Source: Agapanthus africanus (lineage: Eukaryota; Streptophyta; Magnoliopsida; Asparagales; Amaryllidaceae). Taken from it: a DNA stretch of 64,000 nucleotides. The translations under genes were made by a program, and so were the position numbers. A model generated the notes under the pieces. The model saw only the letters and a list, made by a program, of their open reading frames with translations, had not been told where the DNA came from and did not search any database. The stretch is taken from positions 378,222,137 to 378,286,136 of the forward strand of contig JASDDO010000006.1 in NCBI GenBank assembly GCA_030015575.1, written 5' to 3'. Of the stretch, positions 22,472 to 34,284 are shown in pieces. The stretch's first letter is position 1. Every line of letters starts with the position of its first letter.

Positions 22472-24623
22472 TGTTAGTGTATATGCCCTAGAGGCCATTA
22501 CTGTATCATACTAGTTTGTATATTACTTAATGGAAGCTTGGGATATTCACCTTGTATATACAATCTTGCTCAAAATAGTAGTATGCTACTTGGTTTGTTT
22601 CTAGTTCAATGTGTACATGTGTTTATTATATCACCTATACGCATTAGTGGAGCCCTTAGGATCTTTGCTTGATTACCAGCGTTGTGATGGCAGTCACACT
22701 AGTGGGGCTGGGTAATCTATAAGCACATCCTTATGCAGGTCCCTAGTCGCAAGACTATCGAGACAGGGCATCGATACTCCGGAGTAGACTGGCGCATGCG
22801 CTTCTCATCCCAGTGTGGGAGACGATCTGTCCCACAGCCGTCGGTACGTCGTACTGGAGATAGTATGCGGGTGCTCGTTGGGTTACGAGTACACTGGACA
22901 GGACTCATCGGGAACTGACCGGTTGGTATTATACCTATCGTCAGTTATCAGTTCCCAGGTGACATGAGTATAGCTTAGTCCGCTGACTTGACACTGTCAC
23001 TTCGCCTCGAGTGTGTTCCCACTGTACTTTGATTACTACCCTACCACGGCTCAAAGGAGTCGTGCAAACAGGTAGTAGTTGGGTGCAGTCCCGAAACACT
23101 TGGAGGCAGTGACGGTTAGACAGGATTCGTCTCTCCCGGTATTAGGGGTTGACATCGCGCTGTGTCTAGGAGAGCCATTACACGAGTAGTCCCTGGCCAG
23201 GGCAAGCGGGATATACCGGTAGGCTTCCAGTGTTATCTCAGGGTGTTTTGGGCTTCACTCCGACACGACTTGTACCGCTATTAAGGGACTGACGTTTACC
23301 GCCCCCCTAGGCCCGCCATGCGATGTATCAGACGAACAGACCGGACTATACGGAGATTGTCACAGTCAGGCTCAGTAGGAGTTCAGATGGGTTTCACCTC
23401 GTCAGTCTTCTTGTCGGCATCTACCTGGGGACCGTTACGCACAGCTAGTGCCGCTTGCGGTCTGTGGTTAAACCCACTGCCAGCGTAGTGTCGAGTGTTT
23501 ACAGTCCCACACAGAAAGCTATTCGTCTTTAGACAAAAGAGTAGAGGTCGCATGGTTTTGCGACAGGTCGCATGGTTTTGCGACAGGGTCCGGTCACATC
23601 CGTGCACTTGTACGCGTACAGTGTCCGGACAGTTAACACTAGCGGGCTTTGGTTTAAGCCGGATCCTGGTGTACGTTTTGGGATTGATTTTATCTCGTTT
23701 GTGTTCGTGTTCCTCGGAACGCGGATGCGGGTGTGTATGCACAGTTGACAAAGAGACAGAGGCAAAGTATTCTCATTAGGGTTGTTGACTGTTGACTGTT
23801 GACAGTGACAGTTGACTGTTGACCATTGACTTTTGCTTAACCCTAATAAGAATAAGATATATGATTAACATTAATATTAATTAAGTATTGTAGTGACATG
23901 ATTGTTGAGGGGTTGACTTTGTTGACTTGTTGACCGGTTGACTAGGTTGGACCAGTTGACCATCATCATGACAATGGCTATCATTCCATGGCAAAGGCTT
24001 TTGCTTGCTTGTTTATTTATGCAAAATGAGTGCATGAAATGATATAGCCATTTTGACTTGAACCATTTACACAATACTTGATTACTATTTTTGTTATGAT
24101 GGCTTTTGGATTATGAGAGGTGAGAATGAGATGAGTATGGTTCATTCTATCATTTGCTTTCTCTCTCTTGAGCTCTCTCATTCTCAAGCTCTCCCTCTTG
24201 CTCTTGCTCTCTCTACCTCAAGGCAAACCATTCTCATGTGTTGAGACTCATTGCCTTAGAGATAAAAGACACCAAAACATTCCTCTACTCACTCTAGTTC
24301 ACAAGGTTTAGCAAACCGAGTGAACTAGTTTCTTCAAAGTTCGAAGAAGAAGCAAAAGGTAGAAGCTTTCAGGTGGATCGATCTTCGGCGCAAGGAGACG
24401 ACGGGGTGAAGCCGATCCGGACAACCATCGAGACTTAAAGACGAAGGAGTTCAAGAAAGAAAGGTATAACCCCCTAACCGAGTAGTTAACAACTCCTAGT
24501 TAGATTGTTAGTTAGATGTTTAACAAAGATCCGGTTTTGAGTCCATGTTACCGCCTCTAGAAAATCGTTTTTCACCAAATTCCGCAAGCCCGAAAGTACC
24601 GGGAGAGGTAGCATGGACTTACA
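22472..24623 (+). mobile_element. Solo LTR of a Copia element (2152 bp)
   Basis: Starts TGTTAGTGTATATGCCC, ends GGACTTACA, and is flanked by identical 5-bp TSDs GAACT (22467-22471 and 24624-24628). No internal region is present. Large parts (for example 23025-23160) are the reverse complement of the minus-strand Copia LTR at 13411-15400, so they are related families. The most likely origin is recombination between the two LTRs of a full element. It fuses 14 LTR-derived codons and a stop onto the T1a gag-protease frame, ending at 22514. Confidence 0.93.
23785..23960 (+). promoter_or_regulatory. Cluster of eleven TTGAC (W-box core) motifs in the Copia solo LTR
   Basis: TTGAC begins at 23785, 23792, 23799, 23812, 23819, 23826, 23913, 23922, 23930, 23938 and 23956, in two sub-clusters. 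TTGAC(C/T) is the core bound by plant WRKY factors. Activity is not shown by sequence alone. Confidence 0.6.
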
Positions 24624-24628
24624 GAACT

Positions 24629-24863
24629 CGCATTCTTAGAAAATACGGGTGGTGTGATGAATCAACCTCAACACAAAGAAGTTGAACCATCACCACTTCT
24701 TCTTATCGATAACAAGAATGCGAGTAATCCATCATCATTGTTTCGTCTCTACAAACCGAGACGTAAATCTTTTCCATTACACCTCTTATCTCGTCCCTAC
24801 TTCTTCACATCAATAGGCGACATGTTCTTCCACCAATCTTGGTGCTTCATTGAAAAATTTTGA
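24629..24863 (+). pseudogene. C-terminal tail of T1a gag-protease
   Basis: Once the solo LTR and one TSD copy are removed, the frame continues without a shift: ..ADEL then AFLENTGGVMNQ, ending ..FFHQSWCFIEKF at the stop 24861-24863. The tail matches the T2 tails (both have NASNPS and the FFHQ..C.. pattern). I recognise no domain in it. The RT that normally follows protease in Athila-type pol is missing, and the frame stops here in T1a and in both T2 copies. Confidence 0.75.
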
Positions 24864-26293
24864 ATGGTTGGTGTTGACTTTTGGTCTTTGCAAGGATTTA
24901 CTTTGACCAATAATTTTAACCCCCCCAAATAATTTTAAATGCTTAATACGATTTTACTTAAGTTTGGGGGGGGATATTTTGGCTCTTGAAAGAAATTTTT
25001 TATAAGATTGTGAGCCAAAAATAAGTTTAGGGGAGGATTTCACTTTCATTATTTCTTGTCCCCTTTTTCCTCCCAAGTCTACAGGTTTTTGAGCTTAACA
25101 GATGATATCAGTGAGGACACTGCTGCAAACAGATTTGGGGGAGGTTTGTGCTTATTTACGCGATACTTTGCATTATACTATATATAAGCACAAAAAAAAT
25201 TTGATAATGAAAGTTTGAAAGTGAAAATTTACATATAAAAGATAGAATAGTTTAAGAAAACCAAGAAAATTAGAAGTTTTCTTAAACGAACTAGTAATAA
25301 GTAGTTATGAGCCGTTGTCCCAAGGGTTAGTAAGATGAAAGAAGTCATTAATCTGAGGATAAAAATAAGTCTGAAAAATAGTTCCTATTCTGGAATCCAA
25401 ACATTTGAATGTTAATACCCTACTATACGCACTTACACACGTCTTGAAACTCGGGATAGTAGAGGATACCTTGAAATGCTCTTGTCTAAAAGCCAAAGTA
25501 TGAAGGAAGTAAAAAAATGAATAAAAGATAAAATAGTGAAGAAAAATGAACACTGGTTTTGTTATCACCGAGGCAGCAATAAAAAAATATAGCGATGGTG
25601 CTTCATCACCTAGTGCCTTAGACCAACTGGTCTGGGAGTCACTGCAAAGCCTTAGGTGGTGCAAGACGAGTAAAATACTAATACACCTAATCAATAAGCA
25701 CATGAGTAATCGGTCGGTTAGTACCTCAAGAAGTATTAACGGTCGCATGAAAAATGTGCGAGCAAATCCATCCAAATATTCATCAAATTAAAAAGTACTG
25801 AGGTAGATGGACAAGAGTATGATAGCTTGAATTGAATTCTACGAGTGTAGGGATGTTCTTTACACGCACATAGGGGTATATGATCGATATTTGGATGAAA
25901 GGTAGGAATGAAGAATAAAGACGATATTTTATTGAGGGGTGATGTGATTTCTAACATCTTTTCATGACTATTAAGATAGGGCTCATGACAACTGAAAAGC
26001 TAGTGTAGTTGAAAACTCTAAGTTTTCAAAGTCTTTCTTTTATGGTTCTTATCTTTATATGTAACTTTCACCATCTCTCATTTATTATAGTATTTTGTGG
26101 GTGTAATCCGCTGAAAACCCTCAGAAGACAACACTCCTCTTACTAGGGACACCTAGAGATTTAACGGCTTGTTGCACGTGCTCAGTGCAATCGTGTTGGC
26201 TATGAAAGTGTGCTTAGCTTTCTCCTTTCTTTTTCTCCTTCTCTTGAATAAATTAGTTTGCTCGGGACGATCAAAGATAAGTTTGGGGGTATT
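24864..26293 (+). other. T1a 3' non-coding region with PPT
   Basis: About 1.4 kb, homologous to 32854-34284 and 40271-41705 in T2. It has four purine tracts of the form AGTTTGGGGG: near 24960 (TAAGTTTGGGGGGGGA), 25022 (AAGTTTAGGGGAGGA), 25130 (AGATTTGGGGGAGG) and the terminal PPT 26279-26293 next to the LTR start. A hairpin TTGCAC-GTGCTCA-GTGCAA (26172-26190) is kept in all copies. No RT or integrase remnants were recognised here. Confidence 0.65.
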
Positions 26294-26868
26294 TGTTCAG
26301 TTGATGAAACTGCACATGTAATATGACATTTTTCCTACTATTTCTATATAAAGAAAAGTGTTTATTATAATATATGATATATATGAGAGTTTATCTGTAA
26401 AAATACTATTTTCATGTGTTTATATATTATAATTAACATTTGGTAGGAAAAAGTAAGCATATAATATCCATGTAACATTTGGCCCATTTAAATATGCTTA
26501 CCATATTATACCTTTGACCAATACTTAATGGTTAAGTTAATATCTCAATAAAACAAACGCTACTAAATATTATTTGTTGAGTTTGTTGTGTAGAATTTTC
26601 AGGGCTGAAATCAAGGAAATCAAAGTTGTTAGAACAAACCTGCCTAATTAAGAAATTAAACTAAAGAAATCAAGGCTGGCAGTGACGAAGAGAAGATTTT
26701 CAGTTTCCAACGATGTTAAAAGATCACCAAGTGTCAGATAAACAAAGTCCAGAGAAACAAAGCAAAGATCACACCTATTGGCCGCGGATCCGCGGCCAAA
26801 CCCACCTATTAGCCGTGGATCCGCCGCGGTTCAGATGATTTGGGAGTTGGGATTTTTCTGTTTGGATC
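26294..26868 (+). mobile_element. T1a 3' LTR, first segment
   Basis: Starts TGTTCAGTTGATG after the PPT and follows the 5' LTR closely. It carries an extra 31 bp or so near 26785-26815 through duplication of the CCGCGG-bearing word. It is interrupted at GGATC (26864-26868) by the T2 array and resumes at 43558. Confidence 0.92.
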
Positions 26869-28715
26869 TAATCGGTCGAAAATATTTCATCTTTTAACCG
26901 GCAATTTCCCTTTCATTTGCATTCATTTAGAAGTGTTCAGTATTCATATTTCACATATTAGCAAATCAATCATTAAATATCAGATTTCATGTATTAGACT
27001 TTTAAACCGGCACTTTAAAGGAAATTGGCCGCATTTCATGGTATCGCATCATCTCTGAATTTGCGCAACACTTGTCTTGAGAAATTGTGCAGGAAAATCC
27101 GGAAGAAAAGCTAAAATTGTCATTTTGCTGATCAAACATTACACCAACTCCAAGTTTTGAGATCTGGTAGCAATTCAAAGGGAGAAATACAATTAAACAT
27201 ATCAAAGAAAGGCCCACAACTCAAGCCCAACAAGCACCAGAGAGCCCGAGCCCCAACTCTTCAAAAGCTCCGCGGAACCGCGGCGGAAGCCGGCTTGCGC
27301 CGCGGTTCCGCGGCGGTTTGGTCAGATCAGCAAATTATTTTTAGTGCAAAATTCATATCTTAAGGCCTACAGCTCAGAAAGATATGTCAAATTCCATAAT
27401 TCTCGCGAAACTACTGCCAGATCAGCAAAGATCATTAAGCAAAGCCAATCCTAATTAAGCTCCTAACTAACCTCTTCTAGAAGCTCCCTCCTAACTAATC
27501 ACATCTAGAAGCTTCTCCTCTAACTAACTTTTGGAGGGAAATTCAAAATCTCCTCAACAAACTTTTGGAGGGAAACTTAAAATTCAAATCCTAGATCTAG
27601 GGTTTTGATGTCTATAAATAGGAACCTAGATCTAAGGGTTGAGTGTGTTCATTAATCATTAGTTAGTTCATCTTCTTCATTACCTCTTACACCATTTTCT
27701 TCCACAAGTCTAGTGACAAGGCTTGTGCGAAACCCTAACCCTAATTCCACTCCAAATTCAAGATCTTGAGTACCAATCAAGCAAGAAGCCCTTCAACCTT
27801 TTAGGAGCCGAGCCGATCTTCAATCGGGCAAGTGGTCCAAGCCGATCCGCGACTCAAGGAGACGAGCGAAGCCAAATCGACGATCGAGTTCTTCCTCTTG
27901 TAGTTCTTGAGCGAATGTAATGAAATTGTTGATATAAATAAAAGGTGAAATTCTTTAATCTTGCTTTCTTTTAATTCTTGCATCATGATTAGATCTCAAT
28001 TTGTAATTGTAGTTCTTGTTGTGATGTTTGAGTAAAACTCCGCTCGTTAAGGAGTCGAGACGATCAATAGAATGATGATGTAACAAATCTTAAAACGATT
28101 CTTGAGTCCTGCGAGTTTTGTAAACCCTAGCAAGTTCAAGAATCGATGACCTAGTTTCGTTGCGATGATTTCTTAATTGTGATCGCTCGAAATTAGGGAT
28201 CTACGATCGTTTCCTGAATTTACTAGAGGCTAGAATGTGAATGATATCGACAAAAGAACAAGGGATAAGATGAAACCCTAGTTTCATAAGAAATCCTTAA
28301 TTCTTGATCGATCATCATCGATCTAGTATCAATTCATCTAAGGATAAGAATACATAATTGTAAGATTACATCACGTCTATAGATCCGATCGATTCCTACG
28401 AGCCTCATTTCGATTCTTGATATTTGGTTGGAAAAATCATCAAACATCTCAATTCTTGATTCTATCTTTTTCTTGTTATTAAATCTATATTTTCTAATTC
28501 TTGAACTTCAATTACAAATCATGAATTGTTTTCGTTTCTTTTCTTTAAAGTTTCAATTCACCTAATTCAAAAGACGAACGATTACACTTTCCCTGTGGAA
28601 GATCCGCACTTACTAACGCGCTACAATCGACACCGTTATTGATTGCGGTCAAATATTTTTGGTTGTGATTTCTATACTATTTTCCAACATACACATCCTA
28701 AAAATCATTCAATCA
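26869..28715 (+). mobile_element. T2 LTR a (1847 bp)
   Basis: Starts TAATCGGTCGAAAATATT (the other two start TGATCGG) and ends ..CATTCAATCA. It carries the GC-rich pair CCGCGGAACCGCGG / CCGCGGTTCCGCGG near 27270-27315 and TATAAATA at 27613-27620. It is the most divergent of the three in its first 500 bp. Confidence 0.92.
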
Positions 28716-28717
28716 AA

Positions 28718-28852
28718 TAGCGCCGTTGCCAGGGATCATTTGATAAACATAACAAAAATTAACAATCAAATGGCGCCGTTGCCGGGGATCATTTGATTTG
28801 ATAAACACAAATAAGAATTCTTTTTACAATCAAATGGCGACGTTGCCGGGGA
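28718..28852 (+). repeat. Triplicated primer-binding site, T2 copy 1
   Basis: Three tRNA-Asp-type PBS words follow LTR a: 28718-28735 (TAGCGCCGTTGCCAGGGA, two mismatches), 28771-28788 (TGGCGCCGTTGCCGGGGA, perfect) and 28835-28852 (TGGCGACGTTGCCGGGGA, one mismatch). Each is preceded by CAATCAAA or AATCAAA, and the first two are followed by TCATTTGAT. The first, at the true LTR edge, is mutated while the second is intact. The same triplet follows LTR b. Confidence 0.9.
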
Positions 28853-29945
28853 TTGTTCGCTAATTGTTCGTATTTTGAAATTTGAGTTGAAAAATTTATT
28901 CCATTATAATTTTTAGATCTAAACTCGCACAAACCCTAATACGTGTTTTGTCATTTGATTGCGAGGAAATCTGGGATCATTGGAGCTGGAGAAAAAATTT
29001 TATGAAAATTTCAGAGAGTTCAGGGGCTGAACAGTAGCAGCCTCAAGAATTTTGGTGCAGTGATCAGCACAGAAGACCACGGAAGGGCGGCATTAAGTGG
29101 CTATTGCGGCGGAACCGCGGCCCTTTTGAGGGTTCTCTGCACCAAAATTCCTCAGGTGCTTTCTTTCCTTCTTCTCTCTCCTCTTTTTAGCTCCAACTAA
29201 CATTTTGTGCAGGTTTCTTTGCAAATAATCGCAGCGCCGTGCAAAATAGAAAAATTAAATTGTGCGTGTTTTTTATTCTTGGTTGTTTGCATATTAATAC
29301 GGATATTAAGGGGCACGACCAAATCCAGATTAGGTGGGGAGTTCATTACCCTTCCTAAGCCCCAAAAATCACAAACTTGCATCCGCATTTACCCTCATTA
29401 ATTAAAATAAATCTAGAGATGACTCTAAGGACCGTCGCGCTCACTTAGGACAGAAGAAGGCCGTGGGTAATTCATTGCTTATCCGCGTTTTCTTGTGGTG
29501 TCTAAGGCAAGTGTGTCGAAGGCTAATGGTTATTAATTAGGCCCACTACTTACGTAGTGGAGTACCTTCCCACTTACCTGGCACTTACCTGGCCACGGGG
29601 GGACAAAGAGGCAGGGGAGGATTCTATCCTGCGACTTGTCTTTTGGCAGTTAGGAGCGGTCTAGAGCCTGACCTAGGTGACCACTAGATTTTAGGGTATT
29701 GCTTGTTGCATTTGTTGTGTTGCATCATTTTTTCAAAAATCCGTATATTTTTAAAACAAACACCAATCACATTCATCATTTCTCCTAATTATAAATTCAC
29801 GCTGCCACTTGTACTAACCCTTTTTAGTGCAAGATAGGCTGGACACGGGTTTCTAGTGCCCGTTAAGTCCGCGTTTCCCCGATCGACCCAAAAGTCGGTA
29901 TTTCTACACTTACCTTTTCTTTTACCCACCACCACACCCACATCG
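28853..29945 (+). other. T2 copy 1 leader
   Basis: About 1.1 kb, non-coding. It contains GGCGGAACCGCGGCC near 29108 and the conserved leader block at about 29330-29700 shared with T1a and T1b (GGCCGTGGGTAATTC, CTTACCTGGCCACG, GGAGCGGTCTAGAG). Confidence 0.6.
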
Positions 29946-32853
29946 ATGGATCCACCTCCATCGAACTTCTTTTCCACTACCCTGCCGCCGTCCGTTGGTG
30001 CGCAGATTCCACCTCGCATCTCTATCCAAGAGAGGTGATATCCTACACGATACCTACTTTCCACCTGTCTTTCCATTCCACCAGCCAACGGGGAAAATTT
30101 TCAAATAAAACCCTAATACATCAACCTTCTACCAAAATTTCACGGTCTCGAGTCTGAGGACGCATACATGTTTATCACGAAATTTGAAAATGTATGCGCA
30201 ATGATGGGTACCTCACAGTTGTCTGTGGATGCTATGCGTCTTCGTCTTCTCCCATTTACCTTGTGCGATTTAGCCGAGAAGTGGCTATATAACACTACCG
30301 CACATTCCATTTCAAATTGGGACGAATTCGTCAAAGCATTCCTGAAGAAATTCTACCCACATCAAAAGACAGCTCGAGTCCGTTGCGAAATCTATCAATT
30401 CACCCAGCTTCCAAATGAAACATTTTCAAAATGTCTTGAACGTTTCAAGAATCTGTTAGTCCAATGTCCACATCACGGCATCCCGAGATGGGAACTGTGC
30501 CAAATCATTTATGAGGGCATTACTCCTTACACAAGACAGACCCTTGAATCCATGTGTCAAGGCAACTTTATGACTAAGAATGATGGGGAAGCCTGGGAAT
30601 TCCTAGAAGATTTCGCTGAAAAATCTTTACAGTGGGAGGGTGTGAGTCAATCATCTAGGGATGGCAATGATATTTCCATAGGAGTTAGAGCTGACATTTC
30701 GGCTATGCAAAAGAAACTTGAGACTATGGAAAACAAATTTTTAGCCGCCCTAAGTCAAATATCACTCTCCAAAACTGTATGTGGCTGTTGTTCTGATCCG
30801 TCTCACTTGACGGAAGAATGTCCGTTTCAAGGTCATGAGCATACCAATGCCGCATTTCAACGACCTAGAAACGATCCATCTTCCTCCACATATAATCAGG
30901 GTTGGAGGAATCACCCTAACTTTATTTGGAACCAATCACAATCTCAAAACACGGTTCCAACCCAATACAATTTCCAAAGGGTCCCTCCACCACAACAGCA
31001 GCCACCACTTCAATTGAGTCAGCACCCCTTTCAAGCACAAAACTTTCAAAATCCGGTCAACACACCTGCACTATCTAATCCTTTGCAGTTGACCGGGACT
31101 GATGAATCCTATTCATTTGCACAATGCATGAATTTGGTCTTAACAAATATCATGCAAGTTTCGGCTGAAATGGAATCTTCTGTCGATAAAATTGAGAAAA
31201 CTCATCGTCCCAAGCTGAGAATATCAAATCGATGGAAGCAGAAATTTCACGATTAAGAGCCGAAATGAGTGCAAGAGAGAAAGGAAAACTTCCAGCTCAA
31301 CCTTTACCTAATCCTAGCTATTCACATCATGTGGATGCAATCACGTTAAGATCTGGAAGAGTGCTTGACAATCACGTTGGGGAAGAGTTTGATGATACTG
31401 ATAAATCAATCAATAACACCCCGGCTGAGACCTTTCCTCACACACACACTTCTAATTCTAACCCCAGTTCTTCTACCCCACCACCTTCTTGCGAGCCTAT
31501 TCTTCGTTTCCCACAAGGCTCGCCACCTCAGCCCAGCTCTTCTAGTTCTCCACAGACGATCCCCACTCCTCTTTTGGGATCATGTCTACCCCCACTTCCT
31601 TCTCCTATGATGGACTCAGCGCTTATTGCTAAAGCACCTTATCCTAATCGGTTAAGGGCAAACACACCGAGTCCACATATGGAGAAGATTATGAACCTTT
31701 TTAAGCAAGTTAACATCAACATCCCTCTCCTAGATGCCATCCAACAAGTTCCGTCCTTTGCGAAAACTCTTAAGAACTTGTGCACTAGGAAGAGGAAGAC
31801 TCAAGTGCCGAAAAAGATATTCATGGCAAAGACGGTAGACACGGCTTTTCCCCAACAATTACCGAGGAAACGTAAGGATCCTGGATATCCTACTATTTCC
31901 ATTTCTATCGAGGAAAAACACATCAACCGTGCTCTACTAGACCTTGGCGCTAGTGTTAACTTGCTTCCATATTCAGTCTATGAGCAACTAGGTATCGGAG
32001 AGTTGAAGCCAACCCATTGCACTCTCCAGATGGCTGACCGATCAATCACCAAACCTAGGGGTGAACTGGAGGATGTGTTAATAAACATCGGGGAATTTAT
32101 ATTCCCTGTGGACTTTATTGTAATTGATACACAGCCTGTAGCGAACCCACGGAATCAAATTCCGGTGATTTTAGGTCGCCCCTTTTTGGCCACTTCCAAT
32201 GCTATCATCAACTGTCGTAATGGTTCTATGACCCTATCCTTTGGGAATAGGTCAATTGAGCTGAACATTTACAAGTTGAGAAGTGTACCCTCCGAACCTA
32301 CTGCTCAGGTTTGTTCTGTCGACTTAATGGATGTCGACAGCAGCGAATTTGATGATCCTCATGATATCGATCTAGACTCTTTCATATGTTATTTGACCCA
32401 ACGATGTATCACACACATACGGACTCTTCCACCGAGATGTCCGGGTCAACAATTAACACCGATTATGAACTGCTTTTAGAGTCTGAAGATCACCCCGCAC
32501 TTTGTGATGACATTATTCATCGGGGTATTGATGGAACTTTTGAGGAGATCTTCGCTGATGAACTCGGATTTTTGAACGACACGGGTGTTGAGATGAATCA
32601 TGTCCCAATCATTGAAATTGAACCTCCACCCCTTCTTCTGAATTGTAAAAAGAATGCGAGTAATCCATCACATTCACTGCATCGTCTCTCCAAAATGAGA
32701 CGCACACACACTCTCTTCCACCACTTAACATTTCCCCACTTCTTCTTCCACCAACCAGAGCACTGCATTGATAAAAATTTTGAATGGTTGGTGTTGACAT
32801 TCGGTCTTTGCAAAGCTTGGTATCGGCCAATAATTTTTGACCCCCTCTTGTGA
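29946..32853 (+). pseudogene. T2 copy 1 gag-protease
   Basis: Gag starts MDPPPSNFFSTTLPPS at 29946. In-frame TGA at 30036-30038 and TAA at 30114-30116 precede an open stretch with NLLPKFHGLESEDAYM and the gag core (LAEKWLYNTTAHSISNWDEF). The CCHC knuckle at about 30780 reads CGCCSDPSHLTEEC. A one-base loss near 31200 (GAGAAAACTC against GAGAAAAACTC in copy 2) shifts the frame; the protease continues at 31232-32479, catalytic Asp at 31940 (DLGASVNLLP). A second shift near 32386-32479, shared with copy 2, moves to the tail ending at 32853. The frame ends there, without RT or integrase. The product would be a capsid protein plus protease only. Confidence 0.88.
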
Positions 32854-34284
32854 TTTCCAAAGATTAACATTGCATAAGTTTAGGGGGCCATCTTTTTTCT
32901 GGCTCTTGAAAAGAAAGTTTTACAAAATTATGAGCCAAAAATAAGTTTGGGGGAAGTTCTTCACTTAAATATTTTGCCCCCCTAATAAATTCCTCCCAAG
33001 CTTACAGGTTTTTTGTAAATTTAGCAGAAGGCAACAGTGAGGACACTGTTGAAAACAAGTTTGGGGGAGGTTTGTGCTTATTTTTGCATCATTTGCATAT
33101 CATTTGCATAAGCACAAAACATTTTCGAAAACCCATAAAAATTTAAAAATTTCAAAAAATAAAAATAAAAATATTTTTTGTACATAAATAAGATAATAAA
33201 AGTTTAGATAGTGAAAATTACATCCATGAGATTAGAAAATTTTAAGAAAACTAAGAAAATTAGATGTTTTCTTATACGAACTAGTAATAAGTAGTTATGA
33301 GCCGTTGTCCCAAGGGTTAGTAAGATTAAGGAAGTCACTAATCTGAGAATAAAACTAAGTCTGAAAAATAGTTTCTATTCTGGAAGCCAAAGATTTTGAA
33401 CGTTGCTACCCTGCTATTCGCACTTACACACGTCTTGAAGCCTGGGATAGTAGAGAATACCTTGAAATGCTCTTGTCTTAAAGCTAGAAGTATGAGGGAA
33501 ATAAAAAAATGATGAAGAAAATATAAAGTGGTGAGAAAAATGGACACTGGTTTTGTTATCGCCAAGGCAGCAATAAAAAATATAGCGAGGGTGCCTCTTC
33601 ACCTAGTGCCCTAAGGCCAACTGGTCTGGGAGTCACTGCTAAGCCTTAGGTGGTGCAAGACGGGGAAAATACACCAAATAAGTAAGCACATGAGTAATCG
33701 GTCGGTTAGTATCTCAAGAAGTATTAACGGTCGCATGAAAGTGTGTGAGCAATCTCATCTAAATATTCATTAATTAAAAAGTACTGAGGCTGATGGGCAA
33801 GAGTATGATAGCTTGAATTGAATTCTCCGGGTGTAGGGATGTCCTTTACACACACGCAGAGTTATATGATCGATATTTGGAAGAAAGATAGGAATGAAGA
33901 ATAGGACGATGTTTTATTGAGGGAGGACGTGATTTCTAATATCTTTTCATGACCATTAAGATAGGGCTCATGAAAACCGAAAAGCTAGCTTAATTGGAAA
34001 CCCTAATTTTCAAAGTCTTTCTTTTACGATTCTTGTCTTTAAATGTAATATTCATGATCTTCCTTTTATTATTGGATTTTGTGGGTGCAATCCGCTGAAA
34101 ACCCTCAGGAGACAACACTCCTCCTACTAGGGACACCTAGAGGTTTAAAGGCTTGTTGCACGTGCTCAGTGCAATCGTGTTGCCTACGAAAGTGTGCTAG
34201 TTAGTTTTTCTCTTTCTTTATTTTCTCCTTCTCTTTTAATAAAACAATTCGCTCGAGACGATCGAATTTAAGTTTGGGGGAATT
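32854..34284 (+). other. T2 copy 1 3' non-coding region and PPT
   Basis: Homologous to 24864-26293. Purine tracts AAGTTTGGGGGAAG (near 32943) and AAGTTTGGGGGAGG (near 33057) precede the terminal PPT AAGTTTGGGGGAATT at 34270-34284. The hairpin TTGCAC-GTGCTCA-GTGCAA is at 34156-34174. An inverted pair TGTGCTTATT...CATAAGCACA lies near 33074-33118. No coding frame is supported. Confidence 0.65.

Noticed and set aside
25305-25775. 156-codon minus-strand frame in the T1a 3' non-coding region, hydrophobic in parts
   Set aside because: The homologous T2 segments (about 33338-33602 and 40519 onward) are broken at different points, composition follows local AT-richness, and no domain is recognisable.
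29789-30088. 99-codon minus-strand frame repeated at 37206-37505
   Set aside because: It is antisense to the start of gag in both T2 copies; conservation reflects the recent duplication, not coding.
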